Counted from the first letter of the stretch, positions 55,279 through 64,000 are shown. The stretch is DNA of 64,000 nt from Providencia stuartii (GCF_029277985.1 NZ_CP119546.1:1364001-1428000), one strand, 5' to 3'. The notes: generated by a model not told the origin, from the sequence alone. Numbers and translations: made by a program.

Positions 55279-55836
55279 ATGCAATGGAAAAATAGTACCA
55301 CTCGCTATGGGCATTTATCGCTGCTCATACATTGGTTAGTTGCAATTGTTGTATATGGAATGTTTGCATTGGGTTTATGGATGGTGACTCTCGGTTATTA
55401 TGATAGCTGGTATCATCAAGCACCTGAAATTCATAAAAGTATAGGTATTTTATTATTTATTGTTATGGCATTTCGTGTGGTTTGGCGTTTTATTTCTCCC
55501 CCACCTAAACCTCTTGAGAGTTATAGCCGTTTAACCAAAATAAGTTCTGCAACTGCTCAAATTTTGATTTATATCATCTTGTTTAGCATTTTGATAAGTG
55601 GATATTTAATTTCTACTGCGGATGGTCAACCAATAAGTGTGTTTGGTTGGTTTGATGTGCCGGCTTTATTTACTGGGGCGGCAACACAAGCCGATACCGC
55701 GGGTGAAATTCATCTATATTTAGCTTGGGCAGTTGTTTTGTTATCAGTTTTACATGCTTTTGCGGCATTTAAGCATCACTTTTTTGACCGTGATATTACT
55801 TTAAAAAGAATGTTGGGTTTTAATCCCGATAAATAA
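55279..55836 (+). CDS. yceJ: Cytochrome b561 family protein (YceJ-like)
   Basis: The 185-residue membrane protein has four transmembrane helices and histidines placed to bind two haems b: in [11 protein letters not shown], in [13 protein letters not shown], and in [13 protein letters not shown]. The start [19 protein letters not shown] is typical of bacterial b561 proteins. It is 14 bases upstream of a YceI protein, and the pair yceJ-yceI is known in E. coli. The role is probably quinone-linked electron transfer to the periplasm. Confidence 0.88.
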   Translation: MQWKNSTTRYGHLSLLIHWLVAIVVYGMFALGLWMVTLGYYDSWYHQAPEIHKSIGILLFIVMAFRVVWRFISPPPKPLESYSRLTKISSATAQILIYIILFSILISGYLISTADGQPISVFGWFDVPALFTGAATQADTAGEIHLYLAWAVVLLSVLHAFAAFKHHFFDRDITLKRMLGFNPDK

Positions 55837-55850
55837 ACGTGGAGATAATT

Positions 55851-56429
55851 ATGTTGAAGAAAACGGTTCTTGGTCTGGCAACAGGTGCATTATTTTTAAC
55901 AGCGGGTTCTGCATTAGCGGAAACCTATAAATTTGATAAGCAAGGTCAGCACGCATTTATCGAATTCCGTATCCAACATTTAGGCTATAGCTGGGTATAT
56001 GGTAGCTTTAAGGATTTTGATGGTAGTTTTACTTATGATGCGAAAGACCCATCAAAAGATAAAGTCGAAGTAACAATTAAAACAGGCAGTATCGATACCA
56101 ACCATGCAGAACGTGATAAACACTTACGTAGTGGTGATTTCTTGAATGCCTCTAAATACCCAGAAGCAAAATTTGTTTCTACTGAAGTGAAGAAAGAAGG
56201 TGATGTTTACAAGATCACAGGCGACTTCACATTAAATGGTGTTACGAAGCCCATTACATTAGATGCAAAATTGATGGGTGAAGGTAAAGACCCATGGGGT
56301 GGATATCGTGCAGGTTTTGAAGCACAAGGTAATATTAAGCTGAAAGACTTTAACATTAAATCTGATTTAGGACCTAAGTCCCAAGAAGCTGAACTACTGA
56401 TTTCAGTAGAGGGCGTACAAGACAAGTAA
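55851..56429 (+). CDS. yceI: YceI family periplasmic lipid/isoprenoid-binding protein
   Basis: The 192-residue protein starts [20 protein letters not shown], a signal peptide cut near ALA-E, after a GTGGAG site; upstream in-frame codons were discarded. The mature part is a lipocalin-like YceI domain with [50 protein letters not shown] and [11 protein letters not shown]. Family members bind isoprenoid quinones or related amphiphiles. It is co-transcribed with the cytochrome b561 and followed by a strong terminator. Confidence 0.93.
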   Translation: MLKKTVLGLATGALFLTAGSALAETYKFDKQGQHAFIEFRIQHLGYSWVYGSFKDFDGSFTYDAKDPSKDKVEVTIKTGSIDTNHAERDKHLRSGDFLNASKYPEAKFVSTEVKKEGDVYKITGDFTLNGVTKPITLDAKLMGEGKDPWGGYRAGFEAQGNIKLKDFNIKSDLGPKSQEAELLISVEGVQDK

Positions 56430-56443
56430 TTAATTTTTCAGCT

Positions 56444-56485
56444 AAAAAGCGCTCAGTGTCCTTTTGTCACTGGGCGCTTTTTTTT
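56444..56485 (+). terminator. Terminator after yceI
   Basis: AGCGCTCAGTG pairs with CACTGGGCGCT (one G-U pair) around a 9-base loop, with an A-run before and eight T after. Confidence 0.92.
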
Positions 56486-56631
56486 AGCTAGGTAATTTCC
56501 TTTTTTCCTATAGCTAATTCACTTTATAAAGGGGTAGAATGTATTAATAATTAATTGACTTAAAAAATAATATTTTAGATAAGTCAATTAAGGTTATTTA
56601 TTTATAGGCACTGTTATAAAGGTAGGGGCCC

Positions 56632-57438
56632 TTGAAGACAAATAGTTCACGCAAAACAGCATTGATTGTTGTTATTATTTTTATTGCATTTGCGCTCGGT
56701 TTTTATTGGTTAGGTAAAGATAATAATACATTATCGACGCAAACGGATGCTGAAGCTCAGACAACTTCTTTAGAGGCACCATTAAGCGCTGTTCAAGTAG
56801 AGGCATTAGCTAAGCTTGAAAAACAAATGCCTGTCATTGGCACAATTAAAAAATTAAGCCCAGAAGCGTATTCAAGTTTTGAACAAATTGTTCGTGATTA
56901 TGAGCCATCGAATGAATTACTGACTCGCCATATATTTGACCAGATCGTTGGCAGTGTCATGCAGTTAGTTATTGAGCGTATACCTTATGCTTCAGATAAA
57001 TCAGTTATCAACTTTACGAGTAAAGTAAATGATTATTTGAATGTGTTGTTAGAAACTGACCCTTCAGGGAAAACATGTTTCTACTCTCTATTTCCATATT
57101 TACGGGATTCGGCAGCGATAATTCCCCCAGCAAAAAGTCACGCGGTATTGTTTAAACAGTTGGAAGCAACTAATGATTTATTACTTTCAACTGAATCAGG
57201 CATCAAACAGCCAATGGTCTCACGTGAAGAACAAGCTGCAATTTTGGACGGCATTCAGAAAAAGCTTGTTGCAAAATATGGCGATCAAACATTATTGCTT
57301 GAAAATTTAGATAAAGCGAAACAGCAGCCAGCAGTGACTTGTCGTATAACGATGAGTTTTTACGACCAAATTCTCGCTATACCTGACAATCAGAAAAAAG
57401 CTGCTTTTTTACGAGCGCTATTTTCAGCCGCTAATTAG
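56632..57438 (+). CDS. Unknown protein with an N-terminal membrane anchor
   Basis: The 268-residue protein starts at a TTG codon after AGGTAGGGG. One hydrophobic segment (about 10-28, ALIVVIIFIAFALGFYWLG) is followed by a soluble region with no family I recognise. The mature part is largely helical by composition. It contains two cysteines (in GKTCFYSLFPYL and PAVTCRITMSFYDQ), which could form a disulfide in the periplasm. It is single, between two terminators. The frame has ordinary base composition, so it is a real gene of unknown function. Confidence 0.7.
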   Translation: MKTNSSRKTALIVVIIFIAFALGFYWLGKDNNTLSTQTDAEAQTTSLEAPLSAVQVEALAKLEKQMPVIGTIKKLSPEAYSSFEQIVRDYEPSNELLTRHIFDQIVGSVMQLVIERIPYASDKSVINFTSKVNDYLNVLLETDPSGKTCFYSLFPYLRDSAAIIPPAKSHAVLFKQLEATNDLLLSTESGIKQPMVSREEQAAILDGIQKKLVAKYGDQTLLLENLDKAKQQPAVTCRITMSFYDQILAIPDNQKKAAFLRALFSAAN

Positions 57439-57451
57439 TTGATTATGGATT

Positions 57452-57490
57452 GCAATATCCCATGAAAAAATGATGGGATATTGCGTTTTC
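57452..57490 (+). terminator. Terminator after the unknown membrane-anchored protein gene
   Basis: GCAATATCCCAT and ATGGGATATTGC form a perfect 12-bp stem with a nine-base A-rich loop, followed by GTTTTC. Confidence 0.75.
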
Positions 57491-57792
57491 AACCAATTTA
57501 TCTTCTCTAGCATGCTTTTTTCTATCCGAAAATATTTCTCACTCATCATAATTAACTTCCGCGACTAAATAGCATGTAATTGTTATTGTGTGTTTCAAAT
57601 GATGAATCAACCGTGTGATTACGCGGTAATTCTTCTATACTTTTAACGTCAGAGTGTCATTTTATATTCATTAAGTTTGTGAATATTGTTATTGAGTTCA
57701 GTTGATATATTTTATTTATTTGATCCATCAATTTTTTGGCTATGATATGTTTAAAATCTATCGGCGGTAAGTCTTTGTATCTAGGAGGAAAG
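57491..57792. other. Gene-free stretch before the Ntn hydrolase gene
   Basis: About 300 bases without a supported gene. It contains the promoter of the choloylglycine-hydrolase-family gene. I see no clear regulator site. Confidence 0.4.
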
Positions 57793-58872
57793 ATGTCATT
57801 TGTTAAGAAAAGCATGGTCGTCTTACTCACTGCGGCTGCGGTTTATGTTCCCTCAGTCGTGACTCAAGCTTGTACTCGAGTGGTTTATTTGGGTGAGGAT
57901 CAGCAGACCATGACCGCTAGAACGATGGATTGGAAATATGATATTGGAACCAATTTATGGATCCTCCCACGAGGTATGGATAGGGATGGTATTGCCGGAC
58001 CTAACTCCCTCAAATGGAAATCAAAGTATGGCAGCGTGATCGCGTCAGGTTATGATATTTCAACGACAGACGGGGTTAATGAAAAAGGTTTAGTGGCTAA
58101 CTTATTATGGTTAGCTGAATCAAAATATCCGCAAGCAAATGATAAACAACCGGCATTATCGATCTCATTATGGGCTCAATATATGCTAGATAACTATGCT
58201 ACGGTTGCTGAAGCAGTCGCTGCATTGGAAAAAACGCCATTATTAGTCATGACAGATAATGTACCAGGGCAGGATCGCTTGGCGACATTACATTTATCCT
58301 TGTCTGATGCAAGTGGTGATAGCGCGATTATTGAGTACATTGATGGTAAACAAGTTATTCATCATAGCCGTAATTACCAAGTTATGACCAACTCTCCTAC
58401 CTATGAAAAACAGTTAGCTATGCAGGAATATTGGCAGGGCATTGGTGGTACGGTAATGCTACCCGGCACAAACCGTTCAGCAGATAGGTTTGCACGCGCA
58501 CAGTTTTATGTGAATGCTATCCCACAACAAACCACGCCTAATAAGGCTGTAGCAAGCGTGTTTGGGGTGATCCGTAATGTGTCAGTTCCATATGGATTAA
58601 CGACTGAAAACTCCCCTGAAATTTCATCGACACGCTGGAGAACGCTGGTTGACCATAAGCGTCAATTATATTTCTTTGAGTCAGCATTAACCCCAAATAT
58701 ATTCTGGACCGACCTTAAAAAAATTGATTTCTCAGCAGAAACTGGCAAGGTGAAAAAATTAAGTCTTGGCGTTGAGCAGAGCAATATTTTTTCAGGTGAT
58801 GCGACCAATGAATATGTGGATAGCAAGCCTTTTGAATTTTTAGGGTTATCAGCGAAACAACTCGGCTATTAA
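57793..58872 (+). CDS. Periplasmic linear-amide C-N hydrolase (choloylglycine hydrolase/penicillin V acylase family)
   Basis: The 359-residue protein starts after AGGAGGAAAG, a very strong ribosome site; 19 upstream codons were rejected. A signal peptide ends at VTQA, leaving Cys27 as the N-terminal nucleophile (CTRVVYLG). Arg43 and Asp46 (ARTMDW) sit at the +16 and +19 positions of bile-salt hydrolases, and MTNSPTYEKQ and PGTNRSADRFARA carry the expected Asn and Arg. This is the exported Gram-negative branch of the family. Substrates may be penicillin V, acyl-homoserine lactones or bile amides; this cannot be decided here. Confidence 0.88.
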   Translation: MSFVKKSMVVLLTAAAVYVPSVVTQACTRVVYLGEDQQTMTARTMDWKYDIGTNLWILPRGMDRDGIAGPNSLKWKSKYGSVIASGYDISTTDGVNEKGLVANLLWLAESKYPQANDKQPALSISLWAQYMLDNYATVAEAVAALEKTPLLVMTDNVPGQDRLATLHLSLSDASGDSAIIEYIDGKQVIHHSRNYQVMTNSPTYEKQLAMQEYWQGIGGTVMLPGTNRSADRFARAQFYVNAIPQQTTPNKAVASVFGVIRNVSVPYGLTTENSPEISSTRWRTLVDHKRQLYFFESALTPNIFWTDLKKIDFSAETGKVKKLSLGVEQSNIFSGDATNEYVDSKPFEFLGLSAKQLGY

Positions 58873-59007
58873 ATTTATCGCCATCAACCTTCTGGGAGTC
58901 CTGAAGGTTGATTTTGATCAAGCTATCTATTATCACCTTATGAAACCTTTGCAGGTAATCGAATAACATTATAAGATGTATTTAATATGCAACTTAAAGG
59001 TGATGAT

Positions 59008-59874
59008 ATGAGCGAGTTAGTTTGTTATAAAACCATGCCGGTATGGGATAAAGCTTCTCTGCCTCTCATGTTCCAAGAGCGCCACAACACAAAAGAAGAG
59101 ACTTACGCGCAACTGAAAGTACTAAAAGGTTCTCTTGATTTTGTTATTTTTGCTGATGATGGGAGTGAGCAAAAATTCACATTTGATGTTGATAATCAAC
59201 CTCCCGTAATTGAACCACAAGTTTGGCATCGAATTTCATCCTGTAGTGATGATATGCAATGCCAACTCTCTTTCTTGTGCCATCCTGACATTAAATTCTA
59301 TAAAGAACACGGATTAACTATCCCACATTCTGAAGTCAGATTTTTATGTGAAAATAAACTATCTCAACCATGCAAAACATTAGACTTAGGTTCAGGAAGA
59401 GGTCGTAATAGTTTTTATCTTGCGCTGCAAGGTTATGATGTCACTGCGGTAGATATTAATCCACAGCATATTCAAGCTATTGATTTTGTGAAAAAACAAG
59501 CGGGTATAGAAAACATTAAAACCGCAATTTATGATATCAATAGCCACCAAATCAAAGGTGATTATGACTTAATTGTTTCAACCGTCGTTTTAATGTTTTT
59601 ACAGCGTGAAAACATAGCCGATATCATTGCCGATATGCAAGCTCACACATTACCTGGCGGTATTAATGTCATTGTCTGTGCAGTAGAAACACCGAACGCA
59701 CCTTTAGACTTAGTTCCATTTAAATGTTTTCTTAAAGCAGGGGAATTAAGCGGATATTATAAAGATTGGGAAATTCTAAAATATAATGAGGATCCAGGTC
59801 ATCTTCATAGAACTGATGCACAAGGTCAGCGTATTAAACTCAATTTCGCTACCTTAATCGCGAAAAAGAAATAA
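59008..59874 (+). CDS. tehB: TehB-type SAM-dependent methyltransferase (tellurite resistance)
   Basis: The 288-residue protein starts MSELVCYKTMPVWDKASLPL after AAAGGTG; seven upstream codons do not match the family. The N-terminal DUF1971-type cupin-like domain (about 1-95) is joined to a TehB methyltransferase with the SAM motif TLDLGSGRGRNSFYLALQG and DVTAVDINPQH. This long two-domain form resembles Haemophilus TehB rather than the shorter E. coli TehB. The expected role is methylation of tellurite or other chalcogens. No tehA is adjacent. Confidence 0.9.
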   Translation: MSELVCYKTMPVWDKASLPLMFQERHNTKEETYAQLKVLKGSLDFVIFADDGSEQKFTFDVDNQPPVIEPQVWHRISSCSDDMQCQLSFLCHPDIKFYKEHGLTIPHSEVRFLCENKLSQPCKTLDLGSGRGRNSFYLALQGYDVTAVDINPQHIQAIDFVKKQAGIENIKTAIYDINSHQIKGDYDLIVSTVVLMFLQRENIADIIADMQAHTLPGGINVIVCAVETPNAPLDLVPFKCFLKAGELSGYYKDWEILKYNEDPGHLHRTDAQGQRIKLNFATLIAKKK

Positions 59875-59892
59875 GTGCTTATTGGTTAATGA

Positions 59893-59917
59893 TGGCGGGA
59901 TGTATACCATCCCGCCA
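59893..59917. terminator. Hairpin between convergent tehB and clcA
   Basis: TGGCGGGATG and CATCCCGCCA form a perfect 10-bp stem with a five-base loop, in the short gap between two converging genes. No T-run is present on either side. Confidence 0.6.
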
Positions 59918-59922
59918 ATGAG

Positions 59923-61329
59923 TTAGGCTTGATTTACCGTTTTTGTTTGCTCTTCTGATTTTTCTGCTGCACTTCGTTGTAATGTTCTTTCTAATAAAAC
60001 AGAATAAAGCGGTCTACCGCCGAGTAGTTGTGCGACCATAGTTGCACCTAAACAAGTAATAATCATCGGTAAAATCAGTTGATAATTACTGGTCATTTCA
60101 AGGACAAGAACTAGCCCTGTTAATGGTGCCCTAACGGTTGCTGCAAATAATGCTCCCATACCCGCAATAGCAAAAGTCCCTATTTCAATTTGATAATCAG
60201 GAAAAATTTCTAAAACACAGTAACCATAGATCCCACCAAAAAGTGTGCCTAATGCGAGTAAGGGTGAAAAAATGCCTCCTGGGGCTCCAGAACTAAAGCT
60301 GATCGTTGATGTTAGAAAGCGTAAAGCAAAAAATAGAATTAAAAGGGAGATTGTAAAGCTTCCCACCATCATCTGATGGATCATTGAAAAGCCTCCACCC
60401 ACAATTTCAGGCGCGTAAACGCCAATAGCACCACAGCTACCACCAATTAACCCCCCCATTAATACAAAGCGGGATACTTTATTTTGATAGAAGGCGAGAA
60501 ACTTAGTTTGCAGGTAGAGTAAAAAATTATTAAAACAAATACCCACGACACCAAACAACAGCCCTAAGACTAAATAAAGCCATAGCGTGTTTAGCGGGGC
60601 AGATGAAAATTGTCCGATGTTTAGAATCGCTGCTTGGCCACTGATTAACTGGTAGACAATCGTAGACGTGATTGAGCCAATAAAGACAGCTTTGATGGAG
60701 ATCAGGCTGTATTTAAATTGTGGGCGCATTTCTTCAATGACAAATAAAATACCAGCAAGCGGTGCATTAAAGGCTGTTGATAAACCAGCTGCTGCGCCTG
60801 CGGCTAATAGGGTGTGACGTGACTCATTATTTTTAACGCGAAAAATATCATAAAACATTTGGCTTATATTAGCCCCCAGTTGTACGGTAGGGCCTTCACG
60901 GCCCAGTACCATTCCGGAACCTAAAGCCCCTAGTCCACCAAAAAATTTAACGGGGATCACTCTCCACCAACGGACTGGGCGTAAATCTTGCAAAGCCCCT
61001 TCGATTTCTGGGATACCTGAGCCTCCAGACTCCGGAGATATTTTTTTCACTAAATAGTATCCCACCATCGCTAATATGGCAGATACAGCAAACATGGCTG
61101 GAATTATTAGCCATTTATCAGTGACCAGTTCACCAACAGTGCTACTTCTGTAGTTGCTTACCCAAGTTGTACCTAATTCAAACAAAGAACCAATAAGGCC
61201 CACAAATGCGCCAATGACTGCGGCTAAAAGTAAAATCGTCACTGGTGTCTTATTAGACTCTTTCAATCGTCTGAGTATTCCAAAACGATATTTCATTGCA
61301 GATTGGCTAATGGGACTTTGTTCGGACAT
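59923..61329 (-). CDS. clcA: ClcA, H+/Cl- exchange transporter
   Basis: The 468-residue membrane protein starts [16 protein letters not shown]; an upstream TTG (61365) gives a longer form without family support. Chloride-channel-family motifs are intact: [21 protein letters not shown] (the gating glutamate), [19 protein letters not shown] (proton glutamate), [15 protein letters not shown], and PLYS with the conserved Tyr. ClcA exchanges two chloride ions for one proton and aids extreme-acid resistance. Size and similarity to E. coli ClcA are full length. Confidence 0.94.
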   Translation of the reverse strand: MSEQSPISQSAMKYRFGILRRLKESNKTPVTILLLAAVIGAFVGLIGSLFELGTTWVSNYRSSTVGELVTDKWLIIPAMFAVSAILAMVGYYLVKKISPESGGSGIPEIEGALQDLRPVRWWRVIPVKFFGGLGALGSGMVLGREGPTVQLGANISQMFYDIFRVKNNESRHTLLAAGAAAGLSTAFNAPLAGILFVIEEMRPQFKYSLISIKAVFIGSITSTIVYQLISGQAAILNIGQFSSAPLNTLWLYLVLGLLFGVVGICFNNFLLYLQTKFLAFYQNKVSRFVLMGGLIGGSCGAIGVYAPEIVGGGFSMIHQMMVGSFTISLLILFFALRFLTSTISFSSGAPGGIFSPLLALGTLFGGIYGYCVLEIFPDYQIEIGTFAIAGMGALFAATVRAPLTGLVLVLEMTSNYQLILPMIITCLGATMVAQLLGGRPLYSVLLERTLQRSAAEKSEEQTKTVNQA

Positions 61330-61671
61330 CTTTTTATGACTCTCTATATTGGTAATGAGTAACAAATAGTGATTATTTTAGCACAACAGTAAGTTCGCTA
61401 AACCATACCATAAATTTATTGTTAGGTATTTTATTTAAAAGATAACGTAAACCAAACGAAATTTTTCTAATTTAAACTATTGGATAATGATGAGTTATGA
61501 ATGATTAAGGAAAAGATTATGAAGATTAATAGCTAATTATTTATAGAGGGTGCTTTAAGCTATTTAAGCGTAATAATAATAAGTAATGCTCTAATTTTTA
61601 TTGAGATTGTGACTTAAATAATCAGTAAGCTAATATTTAGCTCCGTTAGTGACGAATAATTAGGTTTAACG
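61330..61671. other. Gene-free AT-rich stretch before the PriA-like gene
   Basis: About 340 bases without a supported gene. It separates the leftward clcA from the rightward cluster and must hold both promoters. No clear operator or structure was found. Confidence 0.5.
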
Positions 61672-62457
61672 ATGCTTAAATTTTTAGATATTTATCCTTC
61701 AATCGATATTGTATCTGGCTATGCAATGGTTTCTCAGACTGCAATTAAAATAACGCAGGGTAAACACTATAATAAAGCACAAGTTGATAACAAGATCCTT
61801 GGAACCCCAGTTGAAGTCGTTAATCGCTGGCAAAATGCTGGCGCCAAATACGTTCATATGGTTGATTTGGATGCGGCTGCTGGTAAAGGTGACAATTATC
61901 AATCCATTAAGGAAGCCGTTGTTAAAGCGAATGCGCAAGTGCAAATTTGTGGGGGGATACGTGACGATGAAACATTATCTCGAGCACTTAATTTAGGTTG
62001 CCAAAGAGTGAATATCGGTACGGCAGCGCTGGAAAATGTAGCTTGGTGCGAAAAGGTGCTTATGGAATATGGCGACAAGATCGCAATAGCATTGGATGTT
62101 AAACAAATAGAAGGACAATATTATCTTACAAGCCGAGGGTGGAATATCATCAATAAAATGCTATGGCCCGTTTTAGAAAGGCTGAACAAAATAGGCTGTC
62201 AACGTTATGTTGTAACCGACGTTGACAGAGGTGGGATGCTTTCCTCTCCTAATTTTGATTTATTACAGCAAGTTTGTAATAAAACGGCTTCTCCGATTAT
62301 CGCTGGTGGTGGTGTGGCTTCACTTGATGATATTAAAAAATTATCGACTATGCGTAGGCAAGGTATTGAAGGAGTCATCCTTGGTCAAGCGCTTCATATA
62401 GGCTTAATAGATTTACCTAATGCATTATTGGCTACCAAGAGTCACGATATTGAATAG
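61672..62457 (+). CDS. HisA/PriA-like phosphoribosyl isomerase, first gene of an unrecognised cluster
   Basis: The 261-residue TIM-barrel protein keeps both catalytic aspartates of HisA/PriA: Asp12 in PSIDIVSG and Asp142 in IALDVKQ. The phosphate-binding motifs CGGIRDDETL (93-102) and AGGGVASLDD (211-220) are present. Segments VHMVDLDAAAGKGDN, GCQRVNIGTAALE and RLNKIGCQRYVVTDVDRGG are much closer to the actinobacterial bifunctional PriA than to E. coli HisA. It is not in a histidine operon. It probably catalyses an Amadori rearrangement of a phosphoribosyl compound. The next gene starts 11 bases later. Confidence 0.8.
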   Translation: MLKFLDIYPSIDIVSGYAMVSQTAIKITQGKHYNKAQVDNKILGTPVEVVNRWQNAGAKYVHMVDLDAAAGKGDNYQSIKEAVVKANAQVQICGGIRDDETLSRALNLGCQRVNIGTAALENVAWCEKVLMEYGDKIAIALDVKQIEGQYYLTSRGWNIINKMLWPVLERLNKIGCQRYVVTDVDRGGMLSSPNFDLLQQVCNKTASPIIAGGGVASLDDIKKLSTMRRQGIEGVILGQALHIGLIDLPNALLATKSHDIE

Positions 62458-62468
62458 AGAGCTTATTT

Positions 62469-63563
62469 ATGAGTCAGTTATTTTCTGTTAGTGCGGAAAA
62501 TATTAGCTTATTAGGCAGTTTGATTTCTCCTGTAACTAATGCTCGCTTTTATAAAGCATATCGATATTTACCAAAGTTATTTTATTATGAAAATGGTGTC
62601 ATTAATAGCCGAGGAGAAGTTTATTATCAAAAATTGAATTGTAATCAAATTATTTATCAATTAATGGAATTGAAAAATCAATATTTAATGGTCCCAGATA
62701 TTGAATCTGAGAAGGTCATAAAGTATGTCATTGCTGACCATATGTTTTCTAAATTGCTAAGAATGTTAGACTTTATTATTGGTAATAATGATGAGGATAG
62801 GGATGTTATTAACGGATATATAAAAGCAATTGATTGGTGTGCGACAGTGATTATAAATTTCATCATGGGAACTGATTTACCTAAATATCTAGGTGAAATG
62901 GAGAGTCTCAGTATAAATTCAAATTTAGGGTTAAAGTATCCAAGAGAACAAATAGAGGGAGATAATCATTTTATTTCATTAACATCTGCATTATGGTTAA
63001 CTGAACAATATGATTATATCGTTGGTATTGCATTAGGGGGAGTAGGGTGCTCTGCGCTCATATCTTGCTATTTAAAAAAGCCTTTAGGAATAATTAAGCT
63101 ATCTCATTATGATGAGGTTAATATAAACAAGAAAATACCCTTTTATCGTAGTTGGGAAGGGGCAGGTAAGATACTCTTAGTGGATGATAATTGTGGAAGT
63201 GGGCGAACCCTGAGTCATGCTAAAAAATATCTCAAACAAGTCACGATGAATGATATTTCAACTTTCGCAACAGAGTTACATTGGGAAAAATTTTTTAGAA
63301 AAAAAGTCTATCAGCATCCAGAGAATATCTTTAATCCTAAAACGCTAACTGAGCTTTCGCCTTGGTGTTTTCGACATTTTGAATTAATAAATTTGTTAAG
63401 GAAAAAAGAAAAATATCATACGGAAACGGCACGTATCACAACAGCCGACTGGATAGATTATTCGCTGACGATTATTTCGCTATTAGAAAAAATACTTCCA
63501 GAAGAAAAATATTTATTAAACCTGAAAAGTAAGTTTGAACTTTTCATGATCAATAACCAATAA
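62469..63563 (+). CDS. Large protein with a phosphoribosyltransferase domain
   Basis: The 364-residue protein carries a PRPP-binding motif GKILLVDDNCGSGRT (233-247), a type I phosphoribosyltransferase hallmark, preceded by a YIVGIALGGVGCSALI segment (183-198) that fits the PPi-loop region. The N-terminal 160 residues are unlike any family I recognise. It would transfer a phosphoribosyl group to an unidentified acceptor. It lies between the PriA-like isomerase and a HAD phosphatase, 9 bases before the latter, in an AT-rich operon. Confidence 0.75.
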   Translation: MSQLFSVSAENISLLGSLISPVTNARFYKAYRYLPKLFYYENGVINSRGEVYYQKLNCNQIIYQLMELKNQYLMVPDIESEKVIKYVIADHMFSKLLRMLDFIIGNNDEDRDVINGYIKAIDWCATVIINFIMGTDLPKYLGEMESLSINSNLGLKYPREQIEGDNHFISLTSALWLTEQYDYIVGIALGGVGCSALISCYLKKPLGIIKLSHYDEVNINKKIPFYRSWEGAGKILLVDDNCGSGRTLSHAKKYLKQVTMNDISTFATELHWEKFFRKKVYQHPENIFNPKTLTELSPWCFRHFELINLLRKKEKYHTETARITTADWIDYSLTIISLLEKILPEEKYLLNLKSKFELFMINNQ

Positions 63564-63572
63564 AGGACAATT

Positions 63573-64000
63573 ATGGGGAAGTCACATGTAATATGGGATT
63601 GGAATGGTACGCTTTTAGACGATGTTCATATCTCTCTTCTTGCAGCAAATAAAGTATTTAATCAGTTAGGCTTTAAAGAGTTAAGCTTACATGAATATCG
63701 AGAGAACTACTCTGTTCCGGTGAACATTTTTTATCATAATGTGATGGGGAGAGAACCGACTAAATCGGAATGGCAAACAATAGGTGATGTATTTAACCAA
63801 TATTATAAACCCAATGTTAGAACGGCCTATTTATCTAGAGGGGCTATTGAAGCATTACAATATAGAAATAAAAATAAGTTCACTCAATCAGTTTGTTCTT
63901 TAATGGAACAAGACGAACTTAACCAAAGTATTTTTGATACACAGGTATCTTCATATTTTAATTTAGTGGAAGGGCGGACATTACCTTTATTAAAAAAGGG
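63573..64000 (+). CDS. HAD-superfamily phosphatase (partial, cut by the window end)
   Basis: The frame starts MGKSHVIWDWNGTLLDDVHI after an AAAGGA site and is still open at the right edge, giving 142 residues. IWDWNGTLLDD is HAD motif I in its DxNGT form, with Asp9 as the nucleophile, as in many phosphoglycolate-phosphatase-like enzymes. Its partners are a phosphoribosyltransferase and a phosphoribosyl isomerase, so removal of the 5'-phosphate from their product is a reasonable inference. Confidence 0.8.
   Translation, partial: MGKSHVIWDWNGTLLDDVHISLLAANKVFNQLGFKELSLHEYRENYSVPVNIFYHNVMGREPTKSEWQTIGDVFNQYYKPNVRTAYLSRGAIEALQYRNKNKFTQSVCSLMEQDELNQSIFDTQVSSYFNLVEGRTLPLLKK

Noticed and set aside
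1..64000. CRISPR array, tRNA or rRNA
   Set aside because: No regularly spaced repeats and no tRNA-like cloverleaf with a TTCGA loop were found in the gaps; no rRNA segments were recognised.

Overview
The window looks like chromosomal DNA of an enteric gammaproteobacterium of the Morganellaceae, most probably Providencia. This rests on proteins very close to their Escherichia coli counterparts (Nap, Nrf, Ccm, GlgC/GlgP, GalP-like, Rob-like, ClcA, TehB), AT-rich intergenic DNA, and a complete myo-inositol catabolic locus. I found no rRNA, tRNA, CRISPR array, insertion sequence or prophage. Every assignment comes from reading the sequence and from family knowledge; no database search was run.

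1-15.7 kb is a nitrate-to-ammonia respiration island. The periplasmic nitrite reductase operon nrfABCDE runs leftward and off the window edge. Divergent from it, across a 750-bp regulatory region with NarL/NarP-like and FNR-like sites, run napFDAGHBC and then the cytochrome c maturation genes ccmCDEFGH. ccmA and ccmB are missing between napC and ccmC, where only a possible scrap of the ccmB 3' end remains.

16-20.4 kb is a four-gene operon of unknown substrate: a DeoR helix-turn-helix fused to a PfkB kinase, a GATase-like protein, a YdcZ-type DMT transporter and a phosphotriesterase-family hydrolase. 20.5-23.2 kb holds a DUF2946 protein and a TonB-dependent copper receptor. 23.2-27.5 kb holds a short-chain dehydrogenase enclosed by two copies of a short palindromic repeat, a GalP-type sugar symporter and a Rob-like regulator. 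27.7-31.4 kb is a reduced glycogen locus, glgC-glgP only, with a perfect CRP site upstream. A small XRE regulator follows.

32.7-50 kb is the myo-inositol locus: a degenerate Gfo/Idh/MocA protein, iolR (RpiR type), iolA, iolD, iolG, a sodium/solute symporter, a cNMP/CBS/DUF294 nucleotidyltransferase and a DEDDh exonuclease, a second iolG-like gene, iolC (with a C-terminal DUF2090 aldolase-like domain), iolE and iolB. Several promoters share an ATGAAAT-N4-ATTTCAT operator-like palindrome and CRP-like sites, which defines a likely local regulon. A structured, terminator-ended RNA candidate lies after iolD.

50.3-61.3 kb is a mixture of housekeeping and accessory genes: class II HDAC-family deacetylase, NAD(P)-binding protein, FUSC-like membrane protein, orphan MdcG-like transferase, GST, cytochrome b561 with YceI, an unknown membrane-anchored protein, a periplasmic Ntn hydrolase, tehB and clcA.

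61.7 kb to the right edge begins an AT-rich cluster with no counterpart I recognise: a TIM-barrel isomerase resembling actinobacterial PriA rather than enteric HisA, a large protein with a PRPP-binding phosphoribosyltransferase motif, and a HAD phosphatase cut by the window end. This is my best candidate for an undescribed system. The DeoR-kinase/phosphotriesterase operon and the symporter-nucleotidyltransferase-exonuclease module come next.
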